64,000 bases of DNA from Halomonas organivorans (GCF_014192055.1 NZ_JACHXM010000009.1:1-64000); one strand, 5' to 3'; positions 48,265-58,808 are shown, numbered from the stretch's first letter. Program-made: numbers and translations. The notes: generated from the letters alone by a model not told the origin.

Positions 48265-49242
48265 ATGAGCGACTTCACCCCCTTACAGGCCCTGGGGCCC
48301 ATTGCGCCAGCCGACCCGTCCGGCACCCCGCTACAGGGCTATCTGGGCCACTATGGCCTGGCGCCCCTGCTCGCCGAGCGGGTCGGTCTCCATGTGGGGT
48401 ATGTGGACGCCCAGGGCTTTCGCCTGTGGACCCAAGTATGGCGTCCACCCGCTCCGCGCGGCACCATCTTCGTGGTGCACGGCTACTATGACCATCTGGG
48501 CCTGTATCGTCACCTGCTCGAGTGCCTACTCGAACGCGGCTGGCAGGTCGTGCTTTGGGACTTGCCGGGCCATGGCCTGTCCAGCGGTGCCCGTGCCACC
48601 ATCGCCGATTTCGACGAATACGGCGCTTGCTTGCGCAGCCTGCAGTCCCAGCTGGCGGTTCGCGACCTGGCCCCGCGGCCCTGGCTGGGCATCGGACAGA
48701 GTACCGGGGCGGCGATCCTGGCCACCGATGCCTTGCGCCGCGGCGATGACGGCCACTGGAACGGCCTGGCCCTGCTGGCGCCGCTGGTGCGCCCCTGGGG
48801 CTGGACCCAGTCGAGCTGGCTGCACCGCCTGGTGGGCCCCTTCGTGCGCTCGATTCCCCGCCGCTTCCGCGAGAACTCCACCGACAGCGACTTCGCCGCC
48901 TTCCTGCGCGAGGGCGACCCCCTGCAGCCGGATCGCCTGGCCATGGAGTGGGTGGACGCCATGCGGCGCTGGATGCCGCAGCTGCTGGCCATGCCGGCCA
49001 GCCAGCTGCCGACGCTGATCCTGCAGGGGGAACAGGACCTGACGGTCGACTGGGAGTGGAACCTTGAGGTCCTGGCACGCAAGTTTCCCCGCGCCGAGAT
49101 TCATCGCCATCCCGAGGCCAGGCACCATCTGGTCAACGAGGCCGAGCCGATTCGCCGCGTGCTGTTCGAGGAGCTCGAGCGCTTCATCGCTGGCCTGGAG
49201 GAACGTCACGACACCACACCTTCGGGAGCCCGCCACCGATGA
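48265..49242 (+). CDS. alpha/beta hydrolase, lysophospholipase/monoacylglycerol lipase-like
   Basis: A 325-residue serine hydrolase without signal peptide. FVVHGYYDHLGLYRHLLECL is the oxyanion region, GIGQSTGAAI the nucleophile elbow (serine near 154), GEQDLTVDW the acid and ARHHLVNE the histidine. The pattern fits the PldB/monoacylglycerol-lipase group (Hydrolase_4). Substrate unknown. The stop overlaps the lipoprotein gene by 4 bp. Confidence 0.88.
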   Translation: MSDFTPLQALGPIAPADPSGTPLQGYLGHYGLAPLLAERVGLHVGYVDAQGFRLWTQVWRPPAPRGTIFVVHGYYDHLGLYRHLLECLLERGWQVVLWDLPGHGLSSGARATIADFDEYGACLRSLQSQLAVRDLAPRPWLGIGQSTGAAILATDALRRGDDGHWNGLALLAPLVRPWGWTQSSWLHRLVGPFVRSIPRRFRENSTDSDFAAFLREGDPLQPDRLAMEWVDAMRRWMPQLLAMPASQLPTLILQGEQDLTVDWEWNLEVLARKFPRAEIHRHPEARHHLVNEAEPIRRVLFEELERFIAGLEERHDTTPSGARHR

Positions 49243-49724
49243 CATCTCGTGCGCTGACCCTGCTGCTCATCCTGCTGCTCGCCGGCTGTACTGCCGGCCC
49301 TCCGGAACGTCCGCAGACGGTTCGTCAGGCCCTGTTCGGCCTGGGCGAGCGAGCCGCGGAAGCGGTAGTGGCAGCTCCCACCCTGCCACGCCCCGCCACT
49401 GACCAGGTGCTGCTGCTGGCCATGCCGGAGGTCGACGCCCAACTGGGCGTGGCGCAGGACCGCCTGCTCGAGAGCCTGACCCGCGCCCTGCTGGGCCGCG
49501 ACCAGGGCCCCCAGGTGCTCGACTGGCAGCCATCGCTCTCCCAGGGGGCCGGCGCCAACCAATGGCGCCTGGACAGCCGGCTGGTCGCCGCCGGCCCGCG
49601 ACTCACGCTGTCCGACCGCACCCTGCTGCCCTATCGCCTGCAGCTGACCCTGCGACGCCCCGGCAGCCAGGCAGCGCTCTGGCAATCGCAGCTGGACGGC
49701 GCCCTGGACGCCACGGCCCTGTAG
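49239..49724 (+). CDS. lipoprotein of unknown function
   Basis: A 161-residue protein with a lipoprotein signal peptide and lipobox LLAGC (cysteine near residue 17). The mature part has a conserved-looking MPEVDAQLGVAQDRLLESLTRALL segment and no catalytic motif that could be recognised. Its start overlaps the hydrolase stop (ATGA), so the two are probably coexpressed. It converges on comM with only 19 bp between. Confidence 0.78.
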   Translation: MTSRALTLLLILLLAGCTAGPPERPQTVRQALFGLGERAAEAVVAAPTLPRPATDQVLLLAMPEVDAQLGVAQDRLLESLTRALLGRDQGPQVLDWQPSLSQGAGANQWRLDSRLVAAGPRLTLSDRTLLPYRLQLTLRRPGSQAALWQSQLDGALDATAL

Positions 49725-49743
49725 GCCTTCTTCCTTCCGCCCC

Positions 49744-51246
49744 TCAGCCTTTCAATAGACGATCGAGCTGGCGATAGCCGATGGCCTCGATCAGCTGCTC
49801 GCGGCTTGGACGCGGCTCCCCCGCCAGGTCGGCCAGGGTCAGCGCCACCCGCAAGACCCGATGAAAGGCCCGCGCCGAGAGCTGCAACCGCTCCAGCACG
49901 CCGGCCAGCCAGGCCCGATCGTCACCGCCCAGCGCACAGGCCGCCTCGAGCTCGCGTCCGCCCAGGTGGGCATTCAGTGCCCCGCGAGCCCACTGGCGCT
50001 CGCGGGCCGCCAGTACTCGCTCGCGCACCGCGGCCGACGACTCGCCAGCTTCCCGTGACGTCAACTGCGCCGGCGGCAGCGCCGGCACTTCCACCTGCAG
50101 GTCAATGCGGTCCAGCAGCGGGCCGGAGAGGCGCGCCTGGTAGCGCTGGATCTGCGCGGCGGTGCAGTGGCAGGCCTGGCGCGGGTCACCGAGATGGCCG
50201 CATGGGCAGGGATTCATCGCCGCCACCAGCTGGAAACGCGCCGGATAGCGGCGCTCGTGATTGGCGCGGGCGATATGGATGCGCCCCGACTCCATGGGTT
50301 CGCGCATGACCTCGAGCACCTGGCGCGAAAACTCGGGCAGCTCGTCGAGGAACAGCACGCCCTGGTGGGCCAGCGAGATCTCGCCGGGACGCGGCCGCGA
50401 GCCGCCTCCCACCAGGGCCACCGCGCTGGCCGTGTGGTGAGGCGCGCGAAAGGGGCGCTGGCCCCAGTGCTCGCGCAGCGGCATGCCACACACCGAGCGC
50501 ACCGCCGCCACTTCCAGGGCCTCGTCCTCGGTCAGCGGCGGCAGTATGCCGGGCAGGCGACTGGCCAGCATGGTCTTGCCGGTCCCCGGCGGTCCGGCCA
50601 GCAACAGGTTGTGGCCACCGGCCGCGGCGACCTCCAAAGCACGTCGCGCCTGGTGCTGGCCGCGCACTTCGTCGAGATCGGCGGTCGCCCGGGGATTCGC
50701 GGGTGGCCGCGAGGCCCGATGGGGCGAGATCGACGTCTGGCCCAGCAGATGCGCCACCACCTCGAGCAGGTGCTCGGCGGGCAGCACCTCGAGCTCTCCG
50801 GCCAGCGCCGCCTCGTCGGCGTTGGCCTGCGGCACGATCAGCCGCCGCCCGGCGCGGCGGGTGGCCAGGGCCATCGGCAAGACGCCGGTCACGGGCCGCA
50901 GTGCACCATCCAGGGCCAGTTCCCCCGCGCACTCGGTATCGGCCAGCGCCTCCGACGGAATCTGCCCCGAGGCCACCAGCAGCCCCAGGGCGATGGGCAA
51001 GTCGAAGCGGCCACCGTCCTTGGGCAGGTCGGCGGGCGCAAGATTGAGGGTGATGCGACGCAGCGGGAAGTCGAAGCCGGCATTGACCAGGGCACTGCGC
51101 ACCCGCTCGCGACTCTCCTTGACCGCGGCCTCGGGCAGCCCGACCAGGGTGATGCCGGGCAGGCCATTGGCCAGATGGACTTCCACCAGCACCTCGGGCG
51201 CCTCGAGACCGAGGCCGGCCCGGGTGCGCACGATCGACAGGGTCAT
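49744..51246 (-). CDS. comM: YifB/ComM-family AAA+ ATPase (Mg-chelatase-like)
   Basis: A 500-residue protein with an N-terminal Lon-like domain (about 1-150), an AAA+ domain with Walker A GPPGTGKTMLASRLPG near residue 220 and Walker B FLDELPEF near 295, a zinc-finger-like cysteine cluster (CPCGHLGDPRQACHC), and a C-terminal helical domain. ComM is a helicase that extends branch migration during natural transformation. Large open frames on the opposite strand are high-GC shadows. ubiK lies upstream. Confidence 0.93.
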   Translation of the reverse strand: MTLSIVRTRAGLGLEAPEVLVEVHLANGLPGITLVGLPEAAVKESRERVRSALVNAGFDFPLRRITLNLAPADLPKDGGRFDLPIALGLLVASGQIPSEALADTECAGELALDGALRPVTGVLPMALATRRAGRRLIVPQANADEAALAGELEVLPAEHLLEVVAHLLGQTSISPHRASRPPANPRATADLDEVRGQHQARRALEVAAAGGHNLLLAGPPGTGKTMLASRLPGILPPLTEDEALEVAAVRSVCGMPLREHWGQRPFRAPHHTASAVALVGGGSRPRPGEISLAHQGVLFLDELPEFSRQVLEVMREPMESGRIHIARANHERRYPARFQLVAAMNPCPCGHLGDPRQACHCTAAQIQRYQARLSGPLLDRIDLQVEVPALPPAQLTSREAGESSAAVRERVLAARERQWARGALNAHLGGRELEAACALGGDDRAWLAGVLERLQLSARAFHRVLRVALTLADLAGEPRPSREQLIEAIGYRQLDRLLKG

Positions 51247-51311
51247 CGGCGGTCCCTCGCACGTTGTCTGCCCTCAAGGCTAGTCCAGCGCAGCGGGGAC
51301 CGCTCGTCGCC

Positions 51312-51671
51312 TTAGCGGCCGGTCTCGCCGGCGCCGGCGTCTTCCTCGGGCGTCGACGAGGGACGGTCCGCGGGTATGGCCGCCTCCTCGCCGACCGCCG
51401 GCGGCTTGCTTGCCTCACCCGAACGCGACGCGTCCAGCGCCTCCTCCAGGGCGGCGACCTGCTTCTCCAGGGCCTCGACGCGGCCGCGCGTGCGCTGCAA
51501 TACGTCCATCAGGATGTCGAAGTCCTCCCGCGACACCAGCTCCAGGCGATCGAAGGCACCGCGCACCACCTGCTGGATGCCCTTCTGCACTTCCTCCGGG
51601 GCCTGGGAAGCGCCCTGCAGGCGCTCGCCGATCTGCTGGGCCAGACGGCCGATGCGGTCTTGGCTGACCAT
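51312..51671 (-). CDS. ubiK: ubiquinone biosynthesis accessory factor UbiK
   Basis: A 119-residue cytoplasmic protein of the BMFP/YqiC family. The N-terminal part RIGRLAQQIGERLQG is membrane-associating and the segment near 55-85 is a trimeric coiled coil with RVEALEKQVAALEEAL. It supports the Ubi complex under oxygen. GAGGAG 7 nt before the ATG fixes the start; a 97-residue upstream extension is not supported. A disordered acidic tail follows. Confidence 0.9.
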   Translation of the reverse strand: MVSQDRIGRLAQQIGERLQGASQAPEEVQKGIQQVVRGAFDRLELVSREDFDILMDVLQRTRGRVEALEKQVAALEEALDASRSGEASKPPAVGEEAAIPADRPSSTPEEDAGAGETGR

Positions 51672-51787
51672 GTTCTTTCTCCTCACGGTAGGGGGCTGAC
51701 GACAAGGATACGCAAGCCATTCGACGGACGCATTCTCGACGTCCCCCCAAGGCTCGCCCCCGGATGGCGCAGCTCGACGGCGCATCA

Positions 51788-51907
51788 GCACCAGAACGGT
51801 GCAAAAGGCCATTGCCAGTCTGCACCAGCGAGGCGCCATGACGTCCCGCCCGCCACACAAAACAATGAAATAAAAGTGATATTCAGAAAATTGGCACGGT
51901 TTAAGCA
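51788..51907 (+). promoter_or_regulatory. sigma-54 promoter with NtrC site for glnK-amtB
   Basis: TTGGCACGGTTTAAGCA (51891-51907) fits the sigma-54 consensus with GG and GC 10 bp apart. About 90 bp upstream, GCACCAGAACGGTGCA (51788-51803) matches the NtrC operator GCAC-N7-GTGC; a weaker second site TGCACCAGCGAGGCGCC lies at 51821. This predicts induction of glnK and amtB under nitrogen limitation. The rest of 51672-51976 holds no gene. Confidence 0.88.
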
Positions 51908-51916
51908 GCAGCATGA

Positions 51917-52315
<399 letters not shown>

Positions 52316-52352
52316 GCCGACCGCCTTTCCCCTTTCATGAGGAGTGACCGTC

Positions 52353-53675
52353 ATGACTGAGTTGACCGAGCTGAGCTACGCGCTCGACACCTTCTACTTC
52401 CTGATCTGCGGCGTCCTGGTGATGTGGATGGCCGCCGGCTTCTCGATGCTCGAGGCCGGGCTGGTGCGTTCCAAGAACACCGCCGAGATCCTGACCAAGA
52501 ACATCGCCCTGTTCGCCATCGCCTGCACCATGTACCTGCTGCTGGGCTACTACCTGATGTACTCCAGCCCCGCGGGCGGCATCCTGCCCAACCTGGGTTT
52601 CATGCTGGGCGACGAGAACACCGTGGCCGCGGTGACCGCCGGCGGCGGCGACGCGCCCTACTACTCCATGCGCGCCGACTTCTTCTTCCAGGTGGTGTTC
52701 GTGGCGACCGCCATGTCCATCGTCTCCGGGGCCGTGGCCGAGCGCATGAAGCTGTGGGCCTTCCTGGCCTTCGCCGTGGTGATGACCGGCGTCATCTATC
52801 CGGTCTCCGGCTACTGGACCTGGGGCGGCGGCTGGCTGTCCGAGGTCGGCTTCTCCGACTACGCCGGTTCCGGCATCGTACACATGGCCGGTGCGGCCGC
52901 GGCACTCGCCGGCGTGCTGGTGCTCGGCCCGCGCAAGGGCAAGTACGGCAAGGACGGCAGCATCTTCGCCATCCCCGGCGCCAACCTGCCGCTGGCGACC
53001 CTGGGTACCTTCATCCTGTGGATGGGCTGGTTCGGCTTCAACGGCGGCTCCGAGCTGAAGGTGTCCGACGTGAGCTCGGCCAACAACATGGCGCAGGTGC
53101 TGGTGAACACCAACGCCGCCGCCGCCGGCGGGGTGATCGCCGCGCTGATCCTGGCCAAGGCCTGGTTCCGCAAGGCCGACCTGACCATGGCCCTCAACGG
53201 CGCCATCGCCGGCCTGGTGTCCATCACCGCCGACCCGCTGTCGCCCAGTGCCCTGGGTGCCACCCTGATCGGCGCCATCGGCGGCCTGCTGGTGGTGGTC
53301 GCCATCGTCGGCCTCGACAAGCTCAAGCTCGACGATCCGGTCGGTGCCATCTCCGCCCACGGCGTAGCCGGCATCTGGGGCGTGCTCGCCGTGCCGCTGA
53401 CCAACGACGGCGCCACCTTCGGTGCCCAGATCATCGGCATCGTCGGCATCTTCGCCTGGGTCTTCGTCGCCAGCCTGGTCGTGTGGCTGATCATCAAGGC
53501 GATCATGGGCGTGCGCGTCAGCGAAGAAGAGGAATACGAAGGCGTGGACCTGGCCGAATGCGGGCTCGAGGCCTACCCCGAGTTCACCACCTCCAAGGTG
53601 CACGGCGGCGGTACCGGCCGCAGCCGCTCCGAAGGCCTGGGCCAGCCCCAGCCCATGACACCGCGTCCCCAGTGA
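52353..53675 (+). CDS. amtB: ammonium transporter AmtB
   Basis: A 440-residue, eleven-helix inner-membrane channel. The twin pore histidines are in GSGIVHMAGAAAAL and SAHGVAGIWG; DYAGSG holds the conserved aspartate. GAGGAG is 8 nt before the ATG at 52353; a GTG 9 bp earlier is less likely. There is no signal peptide. The cytoplasmic C-terminal tail (about 45 residues) that contacts GlnK is present, although its end is Gly/Ser/Pro rich. Confidence 0.95.
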   Translation: MTELTELSYALDTFYFLICGVLVMWMAAGFSMLEAGLVRSKNTAEILTKNIALFAIACTMYLLLGYYLMYSSPAGGILPNLGFMLGDENTVAAVTAGGGDAPYYSMRADFFFQVVFVATAMSIVSGAVAERMKLWAFLAFAVVMTGVIYPVSGYWTWGGGWLSEVGFSDYAGSGIVHMAGAAAALAGVLVLGPRKGKYGKDGSIFAIPGANLPLATLGTFILWMGWFGFNGGSELKVSDVSSANNMAQVLVNTNAAAAGGVIAALILAKAWFRKADLTMALNGAIAGLVSITADPLSPSALGATLIGAIGGLLVVVAIVGLDKLKLDDPVGAISAHGVAGIWGVLAVPLTNDGATFGAQIIGIVGIFAWVFVASLVVWLIIKAIMGVRVSEEEEYEGVDLAECGLEAYPEFTTSKVHGGGTGRSRSEGLGQPQPMTPRPQ

Positions 53676-54153
<478 letters not shown>

Positions 54154-54155
<2 letters not shown>

Positions 54156-54195
54156 GCTCGAAGCTCGAAGCTCGAAGCTCGAAGCTCGAAGCTCA
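54154..54195. repeat. heptanucleotide array, AAGCTCG x6
   Basis: Five AAGCTCG units and a final AAGCTCA begin within the glnK stop codon (TAA) and run 42 bp. The unit is a rotation of AGCTCGA. Confidence 0.95.
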
Positions 54196-54210
54196 GGCAA
54201 CATAAATGAA

Positions 54211-54247
54211 ACCGCCCCCACGGCAAGCGCCTGGGGGCGGTTTTTCT
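54211..54247 (+). terminator. intrinsic terminator after second glnK
   Basis: A 10-bp stem ACCGCCCCCA/TGGGGGCGGT with an 11-nt loop, then five T, follows the heptamer array. Confidence 0.9.
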
Positions 54248-54309
54248 TACAGCTCATAGCTTCCAGCCGCGAAGCGGCGCTCTTCCGGCTCCCGGCGAAG
54301 CCGGGCGGA

Positions 54310-55521
54310 TCAGAAGTGGAACTGGGCGCTGGCCTGCAGCCGGCTGGCGTCCACTTCGTCGCCGCTGATCTTCTCCAGGTCGACGTACTGGTATTCCAGG
54401 CCCACCGTCATGCGCGAGTTGACGTCCCAGATCAGGTTGACGTGGGAGAACTGCACGGTGTCGGTCATGCCCTGGAAGGCCGGGGCGTCGTCCGGCAGGT
54501 CCTGGCTGACCACCGAGGTGCCGATGGAACTCATCCAGGCGTCGTTCCAGTGGTGGTCCAGCGACACACCGAAGCTCTGCAGGTCGACGGTCTCGAGGTT
54601 GCCGTCGGCGTCCAGGTAGGCGTCCGGGGCCCGGAACTTGGCGCCCGAGGCCGGCACGTAGTCCAGGTAGCCGCCCAGGCCGCTGCCCACCATCATGTTG
54701 CCCTTGAGGGTGGTGCTGCCCATCGGCAGCGCCGCCTGGGCGATCACCCCATAGCCGGTGGCGCTCTCGTCCTGGCCACTCACCGCCGAGTCGGTGGAGA
54801 ACCGGCGCACCACCCCGGAGATCCCGAAGTTGCGCTTGTAGCGATAGCGCATGGTCAGGTCCGGCAGCTCGGTGTTCTCGTCGGCGGCGCCGCCGGGACC
54901 GAGATCGGAGATCGAGGACTCGGGGTTCTCCAGAGCCACCGCAAAGGTGTTGGCGCCCGACTGGTAGGTATAGCGCACCTGCTCGGGGCGCCCGGTGGCG
55001 TAGCCGATCGGCCCGCCCAGCTTGAGAATCCGCGGCGTTCCCAGGAAGAACATGGCGTTGGTCCAGGTCTGACCCGCCAGGAAGCCGTTGTACTCGCCGT
55101 AGGCGTGGCGCAGGTTGAACTTGTTGTCGGGCGCGAAGTGGCCCTCGAAGTAGGTCTTCAGCATCTCGTCGCCGAAGCGAGTCTGGGTGCGGAAGTTCAG
55201 CCGCGTCTCCTGGGCGGTGAAGGTGGTCTTGCCGTCGGTGGCGTTGGCTTCGCTGGCGGCGGCCAGCGGGTCGGTGATCTCGCCCAGGTCGTAGTCGAAA
55301 TCGTAGAGGGCGTCGAACTTGACGTAGCCGCCGAAGGCCACATCGGTATTGGTGCCCGGAATGTTGAAGGTGCTGCGGTGATTCCAGGGCGCGCCCACAC
55401 GGCTCGGCTCGCCGGTGACGACGGGCTGACCGGCCTCGACCACATCGAAGGCCGAGGAACTTTGGGCCGCAAGGAATCCTGCCGGCAGCAGGGCCAGCAT
55501 CAGGGTCTTCTTGGCTTGCAT
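54310..55521 (-). CDS. DcaP-like outer-membrane porin
   Basis: A 403-residue outer-membrane beta-barrel. The signal peptide ends SSSAFDV (about residue 24). Early FGGYVKFDALYDFDYD and the LNFRTQTRFG strand match DcaP, and the protein ends in an aromatic F, needed for barrel assembly. DcaP porins of Acinetobacter are trimers that favour negatively charged substrates. It is 143 bp downstream of the catabolic genes on the same strand and probably admits their substrate. Confidence 0.88.
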   Translation of the reverse strand: MQAKKTLMLALLPAGFLAAQSSSAFDVVEAGQPVVTGEPSRVGAPWNHRSTFNIPGTNTDVAFGGYVKFDALYDFDYDLGEITDPLAAASEANATDGKTTFTAQETRLNFRTQTRFGDEMLKTYFEGHFAPDNKFNLRHAYGEYNGFLAGQTWTNAMFFLGTPRILKLGGPIGYATGRPEQVRYTYQSGANTFAVALENPESSISDLGPGGAADENTELPDLTMRYRYKRNFGISGVVRRFSTDSAVSGQDESATGYGVIAQAALPMGSTTLKGNMMVGSGLGGYLDYVPASGAKFRAPDAYLDADGNLETVDLQSFGVSLDHHWNDAWMSSIGTSVVSQDLPDDAPAFQGMTDTVQFSHVNLIWDVNSRMTVGLEYQYVDLEKISGDEVDASRLQASAQFHF

Positions 55522-55633
55522 AAGAGTCTCTCTTGATTCGTTGTTATGAAACGGAAGCTAAAAAATTGTTTTTTTCGTTCATGTTCTCTCGATGTTCCCT
55601 CGCCTCTCCTCCATCGCAGTAGTGGTGGTATGA

Positions 55634-55659
55634 GGCGTCACCGGCTCACCGGTGACGCC
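55634..55659 (-). terminator. hairpin between the ThDP-enzyme gene and the porin gene
   Basis: A perfect 11-bp stem GGCGTCACCGG/CCGGTGACGCC with a 4-nt loop starts 6 bp after the stop on the coding strand. No T run follows; it may partially terminate or protect the upstream mRNA. Confidence 0.6.
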
Positions 55660-55664
55660 GAGCA

Positions 55665-57299
55665 TCAGTAGAGGGTCTTCTGGGGCGGGCCGGCGAACTC
55701 CAGCGGTCCGACGCTGGCCATGTCCACCTCGACCACCGCCGGACCGGCACGGCCCACGGCCTCGGCCAGCACGGCCTGGAAGTCGTCGCCGTGGCCGACC
55801 TTCCAGCGCGGCAGGCCCAGGGCCTCGGCCATGGCCTGGAAGTCCGGAGTGTGCAGGTCGTTGTAGTACTGACGACCCTCGAAGTACTTGTCCTGGATGC
55901 CCCGCATCACGCCGTAGCCGCCGTCGTTCATCACCACCAGGGTCATGTCGAGGCCTTCCTGGGCCAGGGTGGCCAGCTCGCCGACCATCAGCATCAGGCC
56001 GCCATCGCCGACCACGGTGACCACCTTGCGGCCCTCGGCGCCCACCGCGCAGCCGATGCCGGTGGCCAGGCCCTGGCCGATGGCACCGGCCAGCGAATGG
56101 ATGTTGGTCAGCGGGCGCTCGATGGGCAGCAGCCGACTGCCCCAGGTGCTGCCGGAGACGGTGATGTCGCGCACGAAGATGCCGTCCGCAGGCAGCGACT
56201 CGCGCACCGCGTCGCAGAGCTTGGCGTACTCGCCGACCTGATCACGCAGCGCTCGCTCGGCGGCGGCCACGGCCTTGGCGACCTCGCGGTCGACCTCGGC
56301 GTCGGGGGCGCGCTTGCCTTCCAGGCGATCGGCCAGGCGCGACAGCACGTCGCCGCACTCGCCGCACAGGAAGGCGTCGGCGGGATAGTTGCGGTGAGCC
56401 GCCGCCGGATCGACGTCGATCTGCACCAGCGGCCGCGGCAGGTCCACCGAGTAGGTGCGGGTCTCGTTGCTGCGCAGCCGCGAGCCGGCCACCAGCATCA
56501 GGTCGCTGGCGGCGAACAGCTCTTCCACCGCCGGGGCGCTGTGGAAGGCGCGCAGGCTGCGCGGATGGCTGTCGGGCAGCACGCCGCGGGCGTGGGTGCT
56601 GGAGACCACCGGGATGCCGGCGTCGGCCAGGCGACGCACGGCCTCACCGGCCTCCAGGCAGCCGCCGCCGATCCACAGCACCGGCCGCTCGGCGGCCAGC
56701 AGCCGCTCGGCCAGGGCGTCGACCTCGGCGTCGGCGACCCGGGCCGGCGCGGCGGGAGACGCCGGCGCGGTCTCGATCCACTCGACCTGGCTGGCCTGGA
56801 TGTCGATGGGAATCTCCAGGCTCACCGGACCGCGCGGCAGGGTCATCGCCTCCTGGATGGCGCGATGCAGCAGCGGCACCACCTGCTCGGGGGTACAGGC
56901 GCGGTAGGCGCGCTTGGAGCAGGCCGCGAGGAAGCCCATCTGGTCGCGGGTCTCGTGGATGAAGCCGGCGTCGCGATCCAGGTAGGCCTTCTCGACCTGG
57001 CCGGTGATGTGCAGCAGCGGGGTACCGGCGTTGAGCGCCTCGAGCATGGCGCCCACGGCATTGCCGGCACCGGCGCCGGTGCTGGTCAGGGCCACGCCGA
57101 GCCCGCCGACGCGGGTGTGGCCGTCGGCCATGGTCACCGCCCCGGCCTCGCCGCGGGAGGGTACGAAGCGTACCCGCTCGCGCTGGCCGATGGCGTCGGC
57201 GATCGGCAGGTTGTGGATGGAAATCACGCCATACACGGCCGAGACCGCGTGGGCTTCCAGGGTGCGGGCGACGGCTTCGCCCACGGTGATGGTGGTCAT
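55665..57299 (-). CDS. thiamine-diphosphate-dependent enzyme (decarboxylase/acetolactate-synthase family)
   Basis: A 544-residue ThDP enzyme with three domains: PYR (about 1-165, catalytic Glu in SRGEAGAVTMADGHTR), middle (about 190-320) and PP (about 370-535, ThDP motif GDGGLMLMV...MNDGGYG). The fold covers benzoylformate decarboxylase, acetolactate synthase and 2-oxoacid decarboxylases. Given an adjacent aldehyde dehydrogenase, a 2-oxoacid decarboxylase giving an aldehyde is the best guess. Start at 57299 has AGAGGA at 8 nt. A similar gene neighbours nadX in Pseudomonas aeruginosa as recalled. Confidence 0.87.
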   Translation of the reverse strand: MTTITVGEAVARTLEAHAVSAVYGVISIHNLPIADAIGQRERVRFVPSRGEAGAVTMADGHTRVGGLGVALTSTGAGAGNAVGAMLEALNAGTPLLHITGQVEKAYLDRDAGFIHETRDQMGFLAACSKRAYRACTPEQVVPLLHRAIQEAMTLPRGPVSLEIPIDIQASQVEWIETAPASPAAPARVADAEVDALAERLLAAERPVLWIGGGCLEAGEAVRRLADAGIPVVSSTHARGVLPDSHPRSLRAFHSAPAVEELFAASDLMLVAGSRLRSNETRTYSVDLPRPLVQIDVDPAAAHRNYPADAFLCGECGDVLSRLADRLEGKRAPDAEVDREVAKAVAAAERALRDQVGEYAKLCDAVRESLPADGIFVRDITVSGSTWGSRLLPIERPLTNIHSLAGAIGQGLATGIGCAVGAEGRKVVTVVGDGGLMLMVGELATLAQEGLDMTLVVMNDGGYGVMRGIQDKYFEGRQYYNDLHTPDFQAMAEALGLPRWKVGHGDDFQAVLAEAVGRAGPAVVEVDMASVGPLEFAGPPQKTLY

Positions 57300-57327
57300 G
57301 ATGCTAATCCTCTGTGACCGTGGGCGC

Positions 57328-58794
57328 TCAGTCGCACCAGCTGTTGGGGTTCGCGTCGAGGCCCAGGTACAGGCTCTTCTGCTGCATGTAGGCCTGGATG
57401 CCCTGGCGGCCCTTCTCGCGGCCCAGGCCGCTCTCCTTGTAGCCGCCGAAGGGCGTCGAGATGGAGAACTTCTTGTAGGTGTTGATCCACACCGTGCCGG
57501 CCTCGAGCCGGTCGGCGAGACGCAGGGCCGCGCGGTAGTCGGCGCTCCAGATGCCGGCGGCCAGGCCGTAGACGTTGTCGTTGGCCAGGCCCACCAGCTC
57601 GTCCTCGTCGTCATAGGGCAGCGCCACCAGCACCGGGCCGAAGATCTCCTCCTGGCAGACCGCGCTGTCGTGGGGCAGGCCCTCGATCAGGGTCGGCGGA
57701 TAGAAGCTGCCCGCGGCCAGCTCGCCCTCGCTGGGGATCACGCCGCCAGCGCGGATACGGCCACCCTCCTCGCGGGCCCGCTCGACGTAGGCCGCCACGC
57801 CGTCGCGGTGCGCCTCGCTGATCAGCGGTCCCAGGTGCACGCCCGGGGTCTCGGGGTGACCGACGCGCAGCTCGCGGGCGATGGTCTCGAGACGCGCCAT
57901 CACCTCGTCGTAGCGGCTGCGGTGGATGAACAGCCGCGAGCCGGCGATGCAGGCCTGGCCGGCGGAGCTGAAGATGCCGTAGGCCACGCCCTTCACCGCC
58001 TGCTCCAGGTCGGCATCCTCGCGGATGATGGTCGGCGACTTGCCGCCCAGCTCCAGGGAGGTGCCGATCAGCTTGTCGGCGGCCACGTGGGCCAGGTGGC
58101 GACCGGTGCTGGTGCCGCCGGTGAAGGAGATCTTGCGCACCTTGGGATGGCGGGCGATGGCCTCGCCGATCACCCGGCCGCGGCCCGGCAGCACGCTGAG
58201 CAGCCCCTTGGGCAGGCCGGCTTCCTCGAACAGCTCGGCGAGCTTGAGCGCCATCAGCGGGGTGGCCTCGGCGGGCTTGAGCACCACGGCATTGCCGCCG
58301 GCCAGCGCCGGGGCGACCTTCTGCATCTCGCTGGCAATCGGCGAATTCCACGGCGTGATGGCGGCGATCACCCCGAGCGGCTCGTACTGGCTCAGGGTCA
58401 GGAACTCGGCGCTGCGGCGGGTGGGCAGCTCGCCCTCCAGGGTCTCGCAGGCCGCCGCGAAGTAGCGCGCGGTACCGGCAGCGCTGGCCACCAGGCCGCG
58501 GGCCTCGGCCAGCGGCTTGCCGTTGTCGCGGGTCTGCAGCGCGGCGAGCTCGTCGAGTCGCTCGCGGATCAGGTCGCTGACGCGATACAGCACCTCGGCC
58601 CGCTCATGGGGCAGGCGCTCGCGCCAGGCGGGAGCACGCCAGGCCGCGTCGGCGGCGGCGATCGCCTCCTCGACGTCGTCGAGGCTCGCGGCGTTGAGCT
58701 CGGCGTTGACCGAGCCGTCGGCGGGAAAGCGCGACACCATGGGGTCGCCGCGGCCCTCGCGCCATTCGCCGGCAACGAAAATCTTCAGGGTCAT
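57328..58794 (-). CDS. NAD(P)-dependent aldehyde dehydrogenase
   Basis: A 488-residue ALDH-superfamily enzyme. Catalytic Cys is in SSAGQACIAGSR (about 290), the general-base Glu in LELGGKSP (about 256), and the oxyanion Asn in TPWNSP (about 158). It oxidises an aldehyde to the acid. The 14-bp gap after nadX and 28-bp gap to the ThDP gene place it in one transcript; it most likely takes the aldehyde made by the ThDP enzyme. GGGAGG precedes the ATG at 58794. Confidence 0.93.
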   Translation of the reverse strand: MTLKIFVAGEWREGRGDPMVSRFPADGSVNAELNAASLDDVEEAIAAADAAWRAPAWRERLPHERAEVLYRVSDLIRERLDELAALQTRDNGKPLAEARGLVASAAGTARYFAAACETLEGELPTRRSAEFLTLSQYEPLGVIAAITPWNSPIASEMQKVAPALAGGNAVVLKPAEATPLMALKLAELFEEAGLPKGLLSVLPGRGRVIGEAIARHPKVRKISFTGGTSTGRHLAHVAADKLIGTSLELGGKSPTIIREDADLEQAVKGVAYGIFSSAGQACIAGSRLFIHRSRYDEVMARLETIARELRVGHPETPGVHLGPLISEAHRDGVAAYVERAREEGGRIRAGGVIPSEGELAAGSFYPPTLIEGLPHDSAVCQEEIFGPVLVALPYDDEDELVGLANDNVYGLAAGIWSADYRAALRLADRLEAGTVWINTYKKFSISTPFGGYKESGLGREKGRQGIQAYMQQKSLYLGLDANPNSWCD

Positions 58795-58808
58795 CTCGGA
58801 CACCTCCC

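Noticed and set aside
50167..51315. Long open frame antisense to comM
   Set aside because: Composition is that of a reverse-strand shadow and the comM product has all family motifs.
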